A stretch of DNA of 64,000 nt, taken from positions 533,501-597,500 of the forward strand of contig JAFEKR010000027.1 in the NCBI GenBank assembly GCA_019022495.1, written 5' to 3'. The stretch is from Epichloe hybrida (Eukaryota; Ascomycota; Sordariomycetes; Hypocreales; Clavicipitaceae). Positions 38,579 to 52,200 of this stretch are shown here, in pieces. Below the pieces are notes generated by a model. It did not search any database. It was not told the origin of the DNA and saw only the letters and a program-made list of their open reading frames with translations. A program made the translations under genes and the position numbers. Position 1 is the stretch's first letter. Each line of letters begins with the position of its first letter.

Positions 38579-39524
38579 AGCTTATATTAATTCTAAATAA
38601 TAACCGTATTATTTTAAATCTAGTAAATTTAGCTTTTTATACTCTTTTTCTACTCTTTTTTTAGGAAATTTTACTATAAAATTATTTATTTTATTTTATA
38701 AAAATTATTTCTTATATATTAAAGTATTAAATTAAGATAAATTAAGATAAATGAGGTATTATATAAGTATTATAAGCTAATTATACTTTAAATTCCTTAG
38801 ATTACTTAATAAATAAATAAACTACGATTTTTTTTATTAAAATAATATTTTAAAAACTAATATATAGTTTTATATTACTTATATTATACTTAAAAGCTTT
38901 TATAATAAGTAAAGCCTTTCATTTAAATAATATAAATAATATTATTTACTTATTTATTTATTTATACTATTTTTATTTAACTTTTTATTCCTAAATCACT
39001 CTTTTTTAACTTTAGATTTTATAAAAGAAAAGAAAAGAATTTAAGATATTTAAAAAGAATATATATTAAATCTAAAAAAATAACTATTATTCTAAATAAA
39101 AGTTATAATATTAATATTAAATTTAAGGTATATAAAAGTCTAATTATAGTTTCTTAATATAATTATTTAGATTTATAATATATTATTTTATATTATTTAA
39201 AAAAGTATATATAGGGTATTTTTTAGTAATAAAAAGTCTTGTTTAAAATAATAAAAATATAATTATAAGAAAATAGATATATAGTTAATATAATATCTTA
39301 TAATATATAAAAAAATTTAAAGAATCTAATTAACCTCATAAACTTACTATATATACCCTATACTAGAAGATATAACTAATAGTCTAAAAGATCGGAAATT
39401 AAGATATTTAATAGTAAATTTAATAAAATACCTATTATAAAAACACTTATATTAATCTAATAGAGAAAAATCTATAGTATATTATAAGATATTAATATAC
39501 CCCACTTTTTTTTCCTCCTAACAT
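38579..39524. other. MITE-2 body, no recognisable gene
   Basis: About 0.95 kb of very AT-rich DNA with no frame of note, no tandem structure and no resemblance to a transposase. It may be the spacer of a decayed hAT element. Confidence 0.5.
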
Positions 39525-39577
39525 TACACATTACATCCAAACCCCAAATATTACATTACATTACATTACATTACATG
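39525..39577. repeat. MITE-2 right terminal array (ATTAC)n
   Basis: ACATTACACATTACAT is followed, after a short C-rich gap, by five ATTAC-type units up to the terminal ATGCTCTA. Confidence 0.88.
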
Positions 39578-39582
39578 CTCTA

Positions 39583-42500
39583 ACTATAACCTAAGTTAAG
39601 TAGTATATATTAAGATAGATGCCTTAATTTTTATAATAGTAAGGATCTTATCTTAGTAGGATGATAAGGGCTATTAGTATCTAGTGGCCTTTTAGTTAAG
39701 GAAGTTTATAAATACTAAATATAACTATAGCATAGCTAATTAAGAGTTACTTACTATAGTAAAGTTATTTAAACACTAGTAATATTATATTAAAGGCATA
39801 GAGATACCTATAAAGGTCCTATTAGACTATTATAACTTATAGACCTTTATAAGGTAATAGAAGCTAAATAGAAGATAAGTATAATAGTGTATATTCCTCT
39901 GCCCTTTCTATTTTATAATTTAGTATAGACTAAGGAAAAGTAACCCTATAAATATACTATTAAGAAAGTCTAATTATAAGAGTAAACCTATATTAAATAA
40001 AGCGCTCCTACTAAAGCTTTAAAGAAAGATAGTAAATATCTTTATAGTAAAAGAAGAAGTACTAATATATTAAAGAAGTTATAGTATAATACTTATCTTA
40101 GAACTTACTAAGGTAAGAGTAGCCTAGGTAAAAGGCTAGTTAGCTACTATAGATTTAGTAATAGGTTAGCTAAATAAGAGTAATTTTAAGGAGAAGGTAA
40201 TATATATCTAAGATATTAGTATAGTATAAGTAATTTAGGGGGCTATTATATTACTAAATCCTTACTAATTTATAGTAAATAAACTATTAGTATAACTACT
40301 ATAAAAGGCATAGGACTAAAATCTAGATTTATAAAAGTATAAAGGTAAGGTTAACTCCTAAGTAAAAGGGAAGGGAAAGGCTAGTCTATAGTTATATAGT
40401 ATAAGGGGCCTTCTAATATATAAAAACTAGGTAGTTATTCTATAAGAGCCTATCTTATAATAGAAGCTTCTATAGCTATACTATAATAATTTACTAGTAG
40501 GTTACTTTAGGACTAAACACACTCTTAAGCTACTAAAACATTACTATTAGTAGCTAGTAATAAGTGAAGCTATTTTAGACTATATATCTAGCTATAGAGT
40601 ATACTAGTGTGTGGTAGCTAGGCAGTACTACCTATATAGAAGCCTTAAATTACTACTAATACTAAAGTAACTATAGGTAGAGATCTTAATAGACTTTATT
40701 ATAGGTTTACTACTAGTATAGCTAGGTAAGCGAGAAACTAATATAATCCTAGTAATTATAGACTAATTTACTAAGTATACTATCTTCCTTCCTATAAAGA
40801 CTATAATTAATATAGTAGAATTAGTAAAGTTATTTTATAAGGGGATTAAGCTATAATTTAAAGCGCTAGAGAGTATTATATCTAATAGAGGGTTAGTATT
40901 TATAAGCTAATTCTAGTCAGAGGTATGTTACTAGTTATATATAAAGCAAAGGCTTTTAATAGCATTTTACCCCTAAACTAATAAGTAAATAAAGAGAATA
41001 AATTAGGTGCTTAAATATTACTTATAATGCTTTATTAAAGAAAACTAATAGCTATAGCTAAAGCTACTCCTAATAGCTTAATTCGCGTATAATAATACTA
41101 TTAAGAGGATAATAAGTTACTTCCCTAACTATACTCTTATAGGCTATTTACCTAAGTTTTATTTAGCTCTTAAGGATAAGAGTAAGGAAGGGAAGGTCCT
41201 AGAAGCTTATATATATGTCTAGAAGCTATATAAGGTTAGGAAGAAACTAGTATATAACTAGGTAAGAGTTACTAAAGTATAGGTAAAGTACTATAATTAA
41301 TAACACTAGCTATTAACCTTAAAAAGAGGAGACTTAGTACTACTATTAGTAAAGAATATTAGACTTAAGAATGTAAAATAGAAGCTAACCCCTAGATTTA
41401 TTAGGCTGTTTTAGATACTTAATACTGTAAGTAAATAAGCGTACTAACTAGCGCTACCTAATAAGTATAGTTAACTATATAACATGTTTTATATTAGCTT
41501 ATTAAAGCTATAGAATTACTAGGAAGATGCTTTAGATAAGGATATACTAATACCTAATCTTAAAGATAATAATAATAAGTTTAAAGTTAAAGAAGTTAGG
41601 GATTATAGGAAGATATATAAAGGTAATAAATACCTAGTAAAATAGAAGGGCTAGCTAAGTAAATATAACTAATAGGTAGTAGTAGAAGACATAGAAGGCG
41701 CTTAATATGTAATTTAAGCTTTTTATTAAAGTAAAATAAGTAAGAAGTGTAGTAAGATATAAGTGATTTATAAGTAATAAGAAATAAGGTAATTATAAAA
41801 AAGGCCTAGCCTTATTAGCTACTATTATACTTTATTTAAAAACCTTATTAGACTATTGACTAAATAATAAAATAAAAGATACCTATAAGAAGGGGAGTCT
41901 TAAGGGAAACCTTTCTATAGTTACCCCCTTATATATTAAAATAATGCTATTATAAAGGAGGTACTTAGTGCTCCCTTTATCTTCCTAAACTACTACCTTT
42001 ATTACCTAGAAAAACTAATGCTTTACTACCCCCTAGGGTATAAATCCTAGATTATAATATTATAGCTATAAAGTCATTTTTGCCTTCTAGGAGTTATAAT
42101 ATGTAGTATAGTCTAGCTAGGAAAAGTTAGTAAATAGGTAGTAAAAGAGAAGTAATATATATAATTCCTAGGGCTAGAGTAGGAAATATAGTAACTAAAA
42201 GTTACTAGCGTGAAATAATATACTAATTATATATAGCTAAAGTAGCCTACTAAGAAATTAAGTAAAGACCTAGAGAATAGATAGCGAGATATACCTAATA
42301 GACCTTAGTGGCCCTAGTTAAACTAAAGGAAACATAATAAGCTATATTAGTATAATTAAACCCTATACTAAGGTTTAGATAATAAGTGCTAAAATAGTAG
42401 TAAGTTACTTTTAAAAATATATAGTCTTTAGGGTTATTAGGAACCTAATTACTTAGGGTAACTATTAAAGTTTTTACCTAATTAAGGATAGTAAGAAAAT

Positions 42501-43072
42501 CTAGGAAATCCCTTTATATAGTTAGTATTACCTAGAGAGATATAGGTAATTAAGGACTAAAAGGGTAGGGAATATAATATACTTACTATCTTATAAGTAT
42601 TACTATATTTAACACACTAGATATAATGCTTTAAATGTTTTTCTTTAATAATAGTGGTTAGCGCACTAGGGAATTAATAGTTAATCTAGGGAATGTTAGG
42701 CTTAGCTAGAGGATTTTTCTTAAAGTCCGCGTAACCTATGTATAGATAATACATATAAGAATATCCTTTTAAATAGATATTAGGGATAGCTATAATAATA
42801 ATGCTCTTAACGCTTTCCTTATCTTATTCTATTCTAATAATAAGGTAAGTGTAAAGGTAAATTTATAGTAACTAATAATTTAATAGTATTAGGGGAAAAG
42901 TTACTATATATAAGAAAGGGAAAAGTTAGTAATATAATAGGGAGTTATAAGTGAATTTATACTTAAACATAAATGTTATTTATTATTATTTTATATAGCT
43001 ACTACTTAGTAAATAGCTAGATAGTACTTACTAAAAGCTATTTAGGAGCCTAGCTAAAAGTAGGGGGGTAAT
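39583..43072 (+). pseudogene. GypA-3, 5'-truncated: RNase H, integrase, chromodomain, 3' untranslated region
   Basis: It starts mid-pol at the position equal to about 6830 of GypA-1, immediately after MITE-2. The integrase core is about 40680-41400, with an ILIDFII-like start and an SNRGLVF-like motif near 40884. A chromodomain remnant lies at about 41570-41720 (YKGN, YLVK). The 3' untranslated region ends in the purine run AAAAGTAGGGGGG just before the LTR. Stops are frequent. Confidence 0.83.
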
Positions 43073-43274
43073 TATAAGGCCTTACTTATAACACTAGCGC
43101 ACTAGCGTACTACTAGGCAGGCGTACTATGCCCTAGGGCTAGGTCTACGTAATACTAGCGAGTTACTAGCTATAAGTTAGCAACTTGCATGTATAACACA
43201 CTTAGACCTAGCAAGCTTTAGTTAATATACGAGCGCCCCTATACCTCTTGCCTAGCCATCCCTTTGTTCTTATA
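43073..43274 (+). repeat. GypA-3 3' LTR (202 bp)
   Basis: It starts TATAAGGCC and ends TTCTTATA, the same length as both LTRs of GypA-1. It is followed directly by inverted CopC internal sequence, so GypA-3 sits in CopC. Confidence 0.9.
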
Positions 43275-43823
43275 TATTTACTTTAAGATTAAATAATTCC
43301 TTATTCTCTAGTGCTTATTATATAATATACTAGTGTAAATTAAGGGAGATATAGTTAAGGAGGTAAGATATAACTTATAGATTAGCTTCTTTTCTAGTAT
43401 TCTTAGGGGGGGTTATATGTTTATAATTAAAGGGAATATCTTAGGTTCTAAATCCCTCTAGTTAATCTTAATATTTTACTATAATATTAGTAGTAAATAG
43501 GAAGGTAAGGGAAATAAAAAGATTATAGAGGTTTAAAGGATTATAAGTAAAGCTATTATCTTTACCTCTTAGTAGGTTTAATTAAATAACTAAATATAGG
43601 TTAGGTTAGTTACTAACTAGGCCTTAATTAAGTTAATAAGCTTAGATTTAGTATAGAGCTAGTTATAGTTACTTAAGGTAAAAGGAGAGCTAGAATATAC
43701 TTCTTCCTTAGCATATTAGTATTTAGAGTAACCTTTCTCTTTTATAAGGTAAGTCTATAATACTAATACCTTTTCTATAAGCCTTGCTAATCTATAGTAT
43801 TTATAAAGATAACTACTAATTAG
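43275..43823 (-). pseudogene. CopC fragment: 5' leader and start of gag
   Basis: On the minus strand, the bases after the LTR read CTAATTAGTAGTTATC and then a leader that resembles the CopA leader. This is therefore the 5' internal end of a related copia element. It has no gag motif and no open frame, and GypA-3 cuts it at 43274. Confidence 0.65.
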
Positions 43824-44118
43824 TGTTAGTATTACAGGATACTAGTAACCTATATATAGGGTTTTTAAGGTAGACTAAAGTGTATATAATTATTATATAT
43901 TCTAGTCTCTTAAAGCAAGTAAAAGAGGGATTAAATAGAAGTAAAAAGGGTATGCTATTTATTATAGGAAAAGAGGCCTTAATTAGGGTTATTAGCAAAG
44001 AGGCTATATATGCTAATTCTAATCGCGGCGCGGTTAGGCTAGACATGTGGGTCCGCGATGCAACGCGCCTATCCAATTAAAGGCGCGTTGCCTTGTTAAT
44101 ATCATGCTTGTTCCAACA
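43824..44118 (-). repeat. CopC 5' LTR (295 bp)
   Basis: On the plus strand it starts TGTTAGTATTACAGG and ends TTGTTCCAACA. The ends resemble CopA but the middle does not, so I treat it as a separate subfamily. The outer right side keeps CG-rich words (GTGGGTCCGCGATGC, AAAGGCGCGTTGCC). The small frames on both strands here are not genes. Flank CTTAG (44119-44123). Confidence 0.8.
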
Positions 44119-45232
44119 CTTAGATTAACTATTAATTCCCTAGTATACTAACTACTATTACTGTTAGTTACACTAAGGTGCCTGCGTAGGTAGGATAATC
44201 CTGTAGTATTGAAGTTGATGATAGTTAGATAGATTGATAGCTAGGAAAGAGAGAGAAGAGAGGGAAAGTCTAGATGCTAGAAAAAGGGGGCGAAATCCGT
44301 AGGTAAGGCAAAAGAGGGGGTGGCGAAGTGATGCAGCCAATCGTATTGCGTGCATCGCGCTGGACCTACAATTGGTCTAGTCTTTGGCCATGATTGAACC
44401 AATGAAGATCCGAAGGATCCGATAATTACTAAAAGGAAATATTTAAAGTATTATATCTAGTATATTAAATATAGTAATACTTATAATATAGTAAGTATAT
44501 TATTTTCTTTATATATTTAGTCCCTAATTACCTATATCTCTCTAAGTAATACTAACTATATAAGGGGATTTCCTAGATCTCCTTACTATCCTTAATTAAG
44601 TAAAAACTTTAATAAATACCCTAAGTAATTAGGTCCCTAATAATCCTAATAATTATATATTTTCTAAGGTAACTTACTACTATTTTAGTACTTACTATCT
44701 AAACCTTATTTTAGGGTTTAATTATACTAATATTACTTATTATATTTCCTTTAGTTTAACTAGGGCTACTAAGGCCTATTAGGTATATTTTATTATATAT
44801 TCTCTAGACCTTTACTTACTCCCTAGGTAAGCTACTTTTGCTATATATAATTAGTATATTATTTTATACTAGTAACTTTTAGTTACTATATTTCCTACCC
44901 TTATCCTAGGGATTATAAGTTATTACTTCTTCTTTACTACTTATTTACTAACTTTTATAGCTAAACTATACTATATATTATAATTCCTAGAAGGTAAAAA
45001 TAACTTTATAGCTATAATATTTAATCCAGGATTTATACCCTAAGGGGTAGTTAAGCACTAGTTTTTCTAGGTAATAAAGGTAGTAGTTTAGGAGAATAAA
45101 AGTAAGGGCGCTAAGTACCTCCTTTATAATAATATTATTTTAATATATATAGGGGTAACTATAGAAGGGTTTCCCTTAAGACTTCCTTTCTTATAAGTAT
45201 CTTTTCTTTTATTATTTCGTAAATAGTCTAAT
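44119..45232 (-). pseudogene. Inverted GypA 3'-region fragment, interrupted by solo LTR-Y
   Basis: Minus-strand match to the GypA 3' untranslated region (about 9070-9940 of GypA-1). It ends at the CTAAT next to the CopA LTR at 45233. Because GypA-2 is interrupted at 12018 by CopA-1 with target ATTAG, this piece is the expected continuation of GypA-2 present here as an inverted copy. It carries no protein domain. Confidence 0.75.
44162..44424 (-). mobile_element. LTR-Y: 263-bp solo LTR with exact target duplication
   Basis: The boundaries TGTTAGTTACAC and GATCCGATA are flanked by ATTAC on both sides (44157-44161 and 44425-44429), with GypA in register outside. The sequence is little RIP-mutated (GC-rich at 44280-44420). 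Its first 17 bases equal the complement of the CopB LTR end, but the rest differs. Strand assignment is a guess. Confidence 0.8.
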
Positions 45233-45528
45233 TGTTAGATTCACAGGGTGTTGAATTCAATATTACACAGTCGTAAGCCCGAAGAATAGTATTATCATTA
45301 ATTATCTATTCTAGGCTACGTTGTCTGTTTTGTTAATTAATTAAAAAGAGAAGTCAAAAGCTAGCAGCTATGGTTAAAGAAGGGAAAAGGGGTTACGCGT
45401 TTGTAGCCCTATATTTCCTAGCTAATTAATAGGCTAGGTTATGGGTTATATATAGGGTGCGCATGGCCTAAGCTTTTGCTAGGTAATTACGGCTATAATA
45501 CGTGATTAATATTACCTTTATTCTAACA
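45233..45528 (-). repeat. Inverted CopA 3' LTR (296 bp)
   Basis: On the plus strand it starts TGTTAGATTCACAGGG and ends TTATTCTAACA. It has the same length as the CopA-1 5' LTR (12018-12313). Its flank CTAAT (45228-45232) is the complement of the CopA-1 target ATTAG. I infer that it is an inverted copy of the missing CopA-1 3' LTR. Confidence 0.88.
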
Positions 45529-46007
45529 CTAGAACCTCTCTCTTTTAACATAATTATTAACGCGTGATATTAATTATAGAAATAAAAAAGAAAGGTAGAT
45601 TAAGGATTTAATTAATAGGGAATATAAGGAAAGGAACTTATAGCTTATCTAGGCGTATAGTGGTTAATAAAAGAGAAATAATAATCTTACTTAGCCTATG
45701 AGCCTATATAAGGATAAGTGAATCCCTTCTAAATCCCTTCTTTTCCCTAAAATAATATATCTCTTGTGCTATAGTGTGTATATAATATCTTCCCCCTTCT
45801 AATATAATACCTTCCTCCTCCTATACACTACTATTAATTTCTATGGTTTACTAGGAGGGCCTAGTAGGCTAGCGTGGCTATAGCCTCTAGGGATGTTAAC
45901 TATAGGGGCGTGGATTCCCTCGCGTATTACTATCTTATCCCTATGGCTACCCTCCTAGAGGATTACTTTTTCTCTTATTATACGTGTGTTACGCGTAAGT
46001 AACCTAT
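45529..46007 (-). pseudogene. Inverted CopA 3' untranslated region
   Basis: This is the stretch between RNase H and the 3' LTR of CopA, homologous to 1200-1667 and 18546-19010. It has no coding sign and is cut at 46008 by GypB-2 (target CCTAT, 46003-46007 and 55407-55411). Confidence 0.8.
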
Positions 46008-46274
46008 TGTTATGACTGTGGTAGGAGAGATATAAACGGAGTGAAGGCTAAGGTTCTTAGTTATAGCTAGAGAGCTACTACTTAGGGGTAGGTATATAAA
46101 GGTCTTAAACTCTAACCTCCTATATCCCTTATAGGTAGTCCTTATCTAAATACCCTACTATATACACATAGCTATCTAGCAGCTACTTAGTTATTTATGT
46201 AACCTAAGGCTTATCTAAGGGCTTTATTATGTAACTATCCTATCTATAGCTCCCTAGTCTCTATACTCCTAATA
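46008..46274 (-). repeat. GypB-2 3' LTR (267 bp)
   Basis: On the plus strand it starts TGTTATGACTGTGG and ends CTCCTAATA. The left, outward side is the better preserved one. Confidence 0.93.
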
Positions 46275-49200
46275 TACTACCCCCCTAATATATAATTATC
46301 CTTAATTAAAAAGAGCTGCTTAGCTAGTATGTGTATACTACGTATAACCTATAGTAATATTTATATTACTAGCTATACTATGAGTACGTAGTATTATATT
46401 TACTTTAAATAATAAGATAGATATCATAGGGTTTTAGATAATCCCTCTTATAACCTCTAGATTATAAATAGCCACACACTTACTACTTTATTACCTCTAA
46501 TATATATACCTCTATTTAATAAGTTATTAGCGTTAAGTAAGTAAACTACTTATATTAAGTTTTGTAATTAGGTTAAATAGACAGGGTAACGTATAAAATT
46601 TAAAAAAAAAATTCTTATCTAATATTAGGGATATTATATTAATCTTGCTAGGAGTTTCTAGCTAGCGTGCGTATCTACTAGTAGTAGCTATAACTATAAA
46701 TATTATAATTCCTAGATTAGCTATATATAGTACGTAGATTACTTAGGGGTCTAGGGCTAATATAAAAGAGACTTACTTTTCCTTACTTTCACACACTTTT
46801 CTTCCCTTTATATTCTCCCTTAGTATTATAAGTTACCCTTACCTATAAGCTAGTAGCTTTATAGCTTCTTTTATAGTAGTTACTAACATCCTATAGCGTT
46901 ACTTTATTATCTATATCTACCCTTATCTAAAATATTTAAATTCTCTTAAATACCTAAATATTAGTTACTTATCTTTTACCTATAAGTTTCCTATAGTATA
47001 TTACTACTAACTTACTAGTAGTTAATAATATCTTTACTATAAGAGATTACTTTACTACTACTACCTCTCTCTAGTAAGAAAAATTCCTTAATATCCCCTA
47101 TAAAGTCTTCTAGTAAGAAGTATATAGCTTTAAAAATTTTAATATAAGTATAATATCTCTACCTACCTAGCGCTTACCTTACTAACTTATAGCTAGTAAT
47201 ACTAGCAATATAAAAATTCCTTATATTTACTATATATAGTAAGTTATAATATAAGCTATTATACTTAAAGATAGTAATAGTATAAAGCTATAATATATTA
47301 TTAAGGGTAAATCTATCCTAACCTAATATACTAATTCTCTAAGTATAACTTTACTACTATCTTACTATATATTACTCCTAACTTATATAAATAACTTAAT
47401 AAAATACACTTATTATACGTATAATAATAAGGATTACACTAGGGTTTATCCTCCTTTTCTTACTACTAATATATATACTCATATACTACTAGTATCTTAC
47501 TTAGTTTACCTAGTTATATTATATACTCTTTAAGCATATTAATACTTATAGTAATCCTAATAATAATCTATACTTTCTTAATAATATATATATCTCTTAT
47601 ATCTATAACTTAGTTACTGCTAATATACTACTAGTATTTAATATATATAAAGCATAAACTTTATAATACACTCCTAACTACTAAAAATACTAATAAGCGT
47701 AAATAGGTAAGGTAAGTATAGCTTATAGCGGAAGTTATATATAAGGCTAATACTAATAAATAAGTTACTATATTACTACTTAATAATACTATTAATCTAG
47801 AAGTCTAGATTAATATTTCTAATAGCTTATGTTTTATTATATAAAACCTTTTATTTATATATACTTCCTATGCTTTAGCTTATAGCTTTACTAACTTACT
47901 AGTAGCTTACTACTAATATATTTACGCTTCCTACTTATATTAGGCTACTAGACCTCCCTAGCAAGCTTTATATATATATATATAAAGAGGGGGATTCCTC
48001 TAATAATAAGGATAAATCCTTTACCCTACTATTATTAGTAAGACTACTAAGGGCTAGGTAAGTAATGTATTAATAGAGTAATTAGTGTGAAGTAGCTATA
48101 AGTTAAGTTATCTAAGAAATTTTCTAGATTTTTAATATATATTGCTACTACTATCTAAACTCTACTAAATACACCTGTATATCCCTAAACTAGCTACTTA
48201 GTTACTACTTATAATCCTTAATAATATCTATTATAATAAAATCTCTTTTCTTTACCTAAGAATTCTTAGAAGCATTATAGCCCTTCTATTTAACTAGGTA
48301 TTTCTAATGTCTCCTATTATAGTAATATAATATAATTGTTTTAACTTTAAACTCCTACTTATTATCCCTAATATTCTCTTATAGTAAGGATATATCTTTT
48401 ACGCTAGATAGGTCCCCTATAAATAGCTTAAGATTAGTAATATTAAAAATATTATACAGATATGTTCTAAGTAGTAGCTTTAATTAATATGCTAATCTAT
48501 AGGTACTAATTACCTTTTTAACTTTATAAGGGCCTAGATACTTTATACTTAGCTTCCTACTAGGTTACTATAAGTTAATATTCTTTATAAATAATAAAAT
48601 ATAGTTACTTACTCTAAACTTTATTAGGGTTTGCTTCTTATTATAGTATTTTATATACTAGGCCTATAAGTCACTTAGAAGCTACTTAATTACTATATAT
48701 CTATCTCTTAGTATAGTAGTATAAGTCTTTACCTAGTTATTTACTATAGGAATATTTATAACCACTTACTATAGTCCCCTAGGGTTATAGCCTTATAATA
48801 CCTTAGCTAGGGTATAGCTATAAGTTAAATAGACGCTTATATTATACATAAACTATACTATTAAAAGGTTATTAGCCTAATTAGTTTAATTAAAGTAAGT
48901 AAAGGCTTTTAAATAATACTCTAAAACTTAGTTTAAACACTTTATCTAACTATCTATTTATAGGTGGAACGCAGTGCTTAGTTGCCGCTTAGTTATAATA
49001 AGATAGCAAAAGGTTATCTAAAACCTACTAGTAAAAGTTAAACTATAGTCTATAATAATACCTTCTAGAGCGTTATAATCCCTAAAAACATACTCTAGGA
49101 ATATAGTAGCTAACCTATTACTAGTTATTTGCGTTAAAACAGGGATGTAAATACCGTATTTTGTGAAATAGTCTATAATAGCTAAGATTATATTATAGGT

Positions 49201-52200
49201 CTAATTTACATCTTTCACAGGCGGTAGCCCTGTAACAAAATCTATTAATAATTCTTAAAAAGGTTAATTAAGCACTAGTAGTATAGCTAACTTACTATAA
49301 GGTTTATAATGCCTTAGCTTTAAAGTCTAGTAGCTTATGTAAGTTTGTATATATAACTTAGTGTCTTTCTTTATTATTAGCTAGTAATATTAACTTATAA
49401 TCTAATAAAGGGTCTTACTAACTCCCTAGTAGCCTGCTACTAGGTTATTATAAGTAAGTAATATAACTTTCTTTCTTATACTAATTAGAATAAAAACTCT
49501 ATTCTTAAACATTAATAGCTTAGAGGGCCTAATAGACTATATTTATAACGCTTCTAGGTTACCGCTTTTAAGTAGCTTTCTCTAACCTATAGTAAAGTTA
49601 TTATCTTACTATGCTTAAAATAATATAACTTAAATTAAAGTCTCTAATTCTATATATATAGGATAAGTATTACGTACAAACTTAGAAGAGGTTTACTAGG
49701 GTACCTATATTCTTACTATAATACCACTATAAGTAGCTAGCTTATAGTGTGCTTTTAGACTTATAGATAAATTATAGCTAAGTAGCGTTTTAAAGGGGCG
49801 CCTATGCTACTTACTAACTACTAACCTAGCTAGACTCCTAACCTACAGGCTTACTAGACTTATAGAAATATTAAATAATATAAATAAGGCATGACCTTAC
49901 TACTTATAATTAGTAGACCTAGTTAGCATACTACTTATAGGCTTTATAGGACTATTAGGTTCCTTAATAATATAATTAAGTTATATTTTCTTAAAACCCT
50001 AGAGGCTTAAATAGCCCTTATAGCGCTCTTATAATAAACTATTAACTACACTAAGTAATATAACCTTAGGGCCTATGACTATACTATTACATATATAGTG
50101 CCCTTACTACTTAGTATTTATAAACTTAGCTAAGAAGTTAGGTAGCTATAAGGATATAGCCTCTGCCTTATGCTTCTTACTAATATAATTTACTTTTCTT
50201 AATAAGGTATTAGTAGGATTTAACTTACTTATATAATATTTAATCCTAAAATTAAACAAATAGAGCTTATCTAATACTATTACTTACCTACTAGTTAGCT
50301 TTAGCTTTATAGCTAGGTACTTATAATTTAAATAGTTTATAATAACTATAATCTAATAAGTTAAATATATAAGTTAATATCTCTAGGCTTAAAATGCCTC
50401 TTAGATTGCTAATAACTTAGTATCTAGGGTTAAGTAGTAAAGTTTAATATTAGTTAACTTCCTTAAAAAATACGCTACTAGGTGCTAGCTACCTAGCACT
50501 AATATTATAAGTATAGCTTAAATTATATAACTAAATATATTTATCTTTACTCTTAGCAAATAAAGTAGGTTAAAGTGCACTAAAATTAGTACCTCCTAGA
50601 ACTTCTTTTAGAGTTCTCTAAACACTATTAGTTTACTAGGCTCTAGCTTAAACTCCACTAGTTAGATACCTTTTAGATAGTTTATTAGTAAGACTACTAC
50701 CCTACTATACTATTTTATAAAGTATTAGTAAAACCCTATAAACCTAAGGAATAATTAAATATTAAATATACTATAGGGTATTAGCTAGGTTATAATAGCT
50801 TTCACTCTTAATAGTTCTATCTTAATACCTTTTTTAGATATAATAAACCCTAGGAATTTTACTTATAATACTAAAAATTAGCACTTCTTAAGGTTAATAT
50901 AAAGATCTATATCTTAAAGTCACTCTAGTACCCTTTTAACATGCTCTATGTGTCTTATAGGGTTACTACTATATATTAGGATGTTATTAAGGTAAATAAT
51001 ATAGAATTCATTTATAAGCCCCTTAAGAGCATTATTAATATATTCCTAAAAAGTGGCTAGTATATTTACTAACCTAAATAGCATCATAAGGTACTTAAAA
51101 TGCCTATAGTAGTAACGGAATGCTATCTTTTACTTATTACCCTTATAGATATATAGCTAGTAGTATACTTCTTAAAGATCTAGTAATATAAAAACTTTTA
51201 CACCTACTAGTTAATTAAGGATTTTAGAGATTAATAGTAAGGGGGCCTTATTTTTAATAGTAATTCTATTAAGACCCCTATAATCCATATAAAGCCTTAA
51301 TTTCCCTGATTTTTTTAGGACGAATAAAATCAGGGCTTTAGCTAGGCTTGTTAATCTTCTAATCTATCCTTTTTCCTACACACTTGCTAGGTACTCCCTA
51401 AGCACCTCTAGCTCTTTTTTAGCTAGGTTATATATAAGTCCCTAGGGTAGTTATTTTCCCTCTTCTAATTTAATTACATAAGTATAGCCACCTAATTCTA
51501 GGAGCTTGCTAGCTAAATCCTTTAAAAACACGTTTATAAATTTCACGTACTCTTCTAGGATTTACTACTAGGGTGTATTACTATTTATCTCTTACGTAAA
51601 CACTGCTAACTATTAAAAATAAGACCTATTTTTAGCCCTTTTCTAGTTAAAGAACCTTCTTATTACTAGCTTGCTTTGCAAGTCTGACAGCTGCACTGCA
51701 GCTGTCAACGGTCGCGAGGGCAGCTATCAATAGCTGCGTCGCAGCTGTTAACAGCTGCGACTGACCGTGTGGATAACTAATTAGTTAATTGCGTTGTGGC
51801 TACAAGTGTGGCTACAACCACGCCACTAGTAATTAGGTAAGCTAGGGTAATGTAAGCTAGGGTGACGTAAGTAGGTTACCTTACACATAACTTACCCTAT
51901 AGCTATCTTTGATAACGATTTTCTCTTTATCTAGAGGTCGTACAAAAGTTTCATATATAGCAAATTAAAGCTTAAAGATAAGGCTTTCTTTTTATGTAAG
52001 GTTATTTTTTGGACCAAAAGTTAGTGTATACGGGTTGCTAGCTAGTATAGTGGTGAGTCAATTTTTTGGTTTTTGCATACAAATGAATTTTACGGAAAAT
52101 CAAAAGTGGCCCGTAAGACCCCGTTAGCGGCCTAAATCCACCAATATGGTTAGTAAGTCTATAAGAGAAAGAAAATCTTTTCAACTAGCTAGATAGCTAG

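Larger units (their letters stand above)
37061..39582. mobile_element. MITE-2: hAT-like element with repeat arms and minisatellite, mismatched flanks
   Basis: The left terminus CAGAGCAT (37061-37068) and right terminus ATGCTCTA (39575-39582) match MITE-1 and MITE-0. At 2,522 bp it is close to the 2.2 kb of MITE-1. It has TGTAA arrays at both ends and a minisatellite of about 101 bp. The flanks do not form a target duplication: TGTATAGT (37053-37060) lies in CopB RNase H, ACTATAAC (39583-39590) in GypA. The element therefore joins two different host elements, as expected of a recombination product between two copies. No transposase frame is seen. Confidence 0.82.

Noticed and set aside
43816..44355. 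Frames at 43816-44076, 43880-44080 and 44173-44355
   Set aside because: They lie within the CopC LTR and solo LTR-Y, on both strands, in non-coding repeat sequence.
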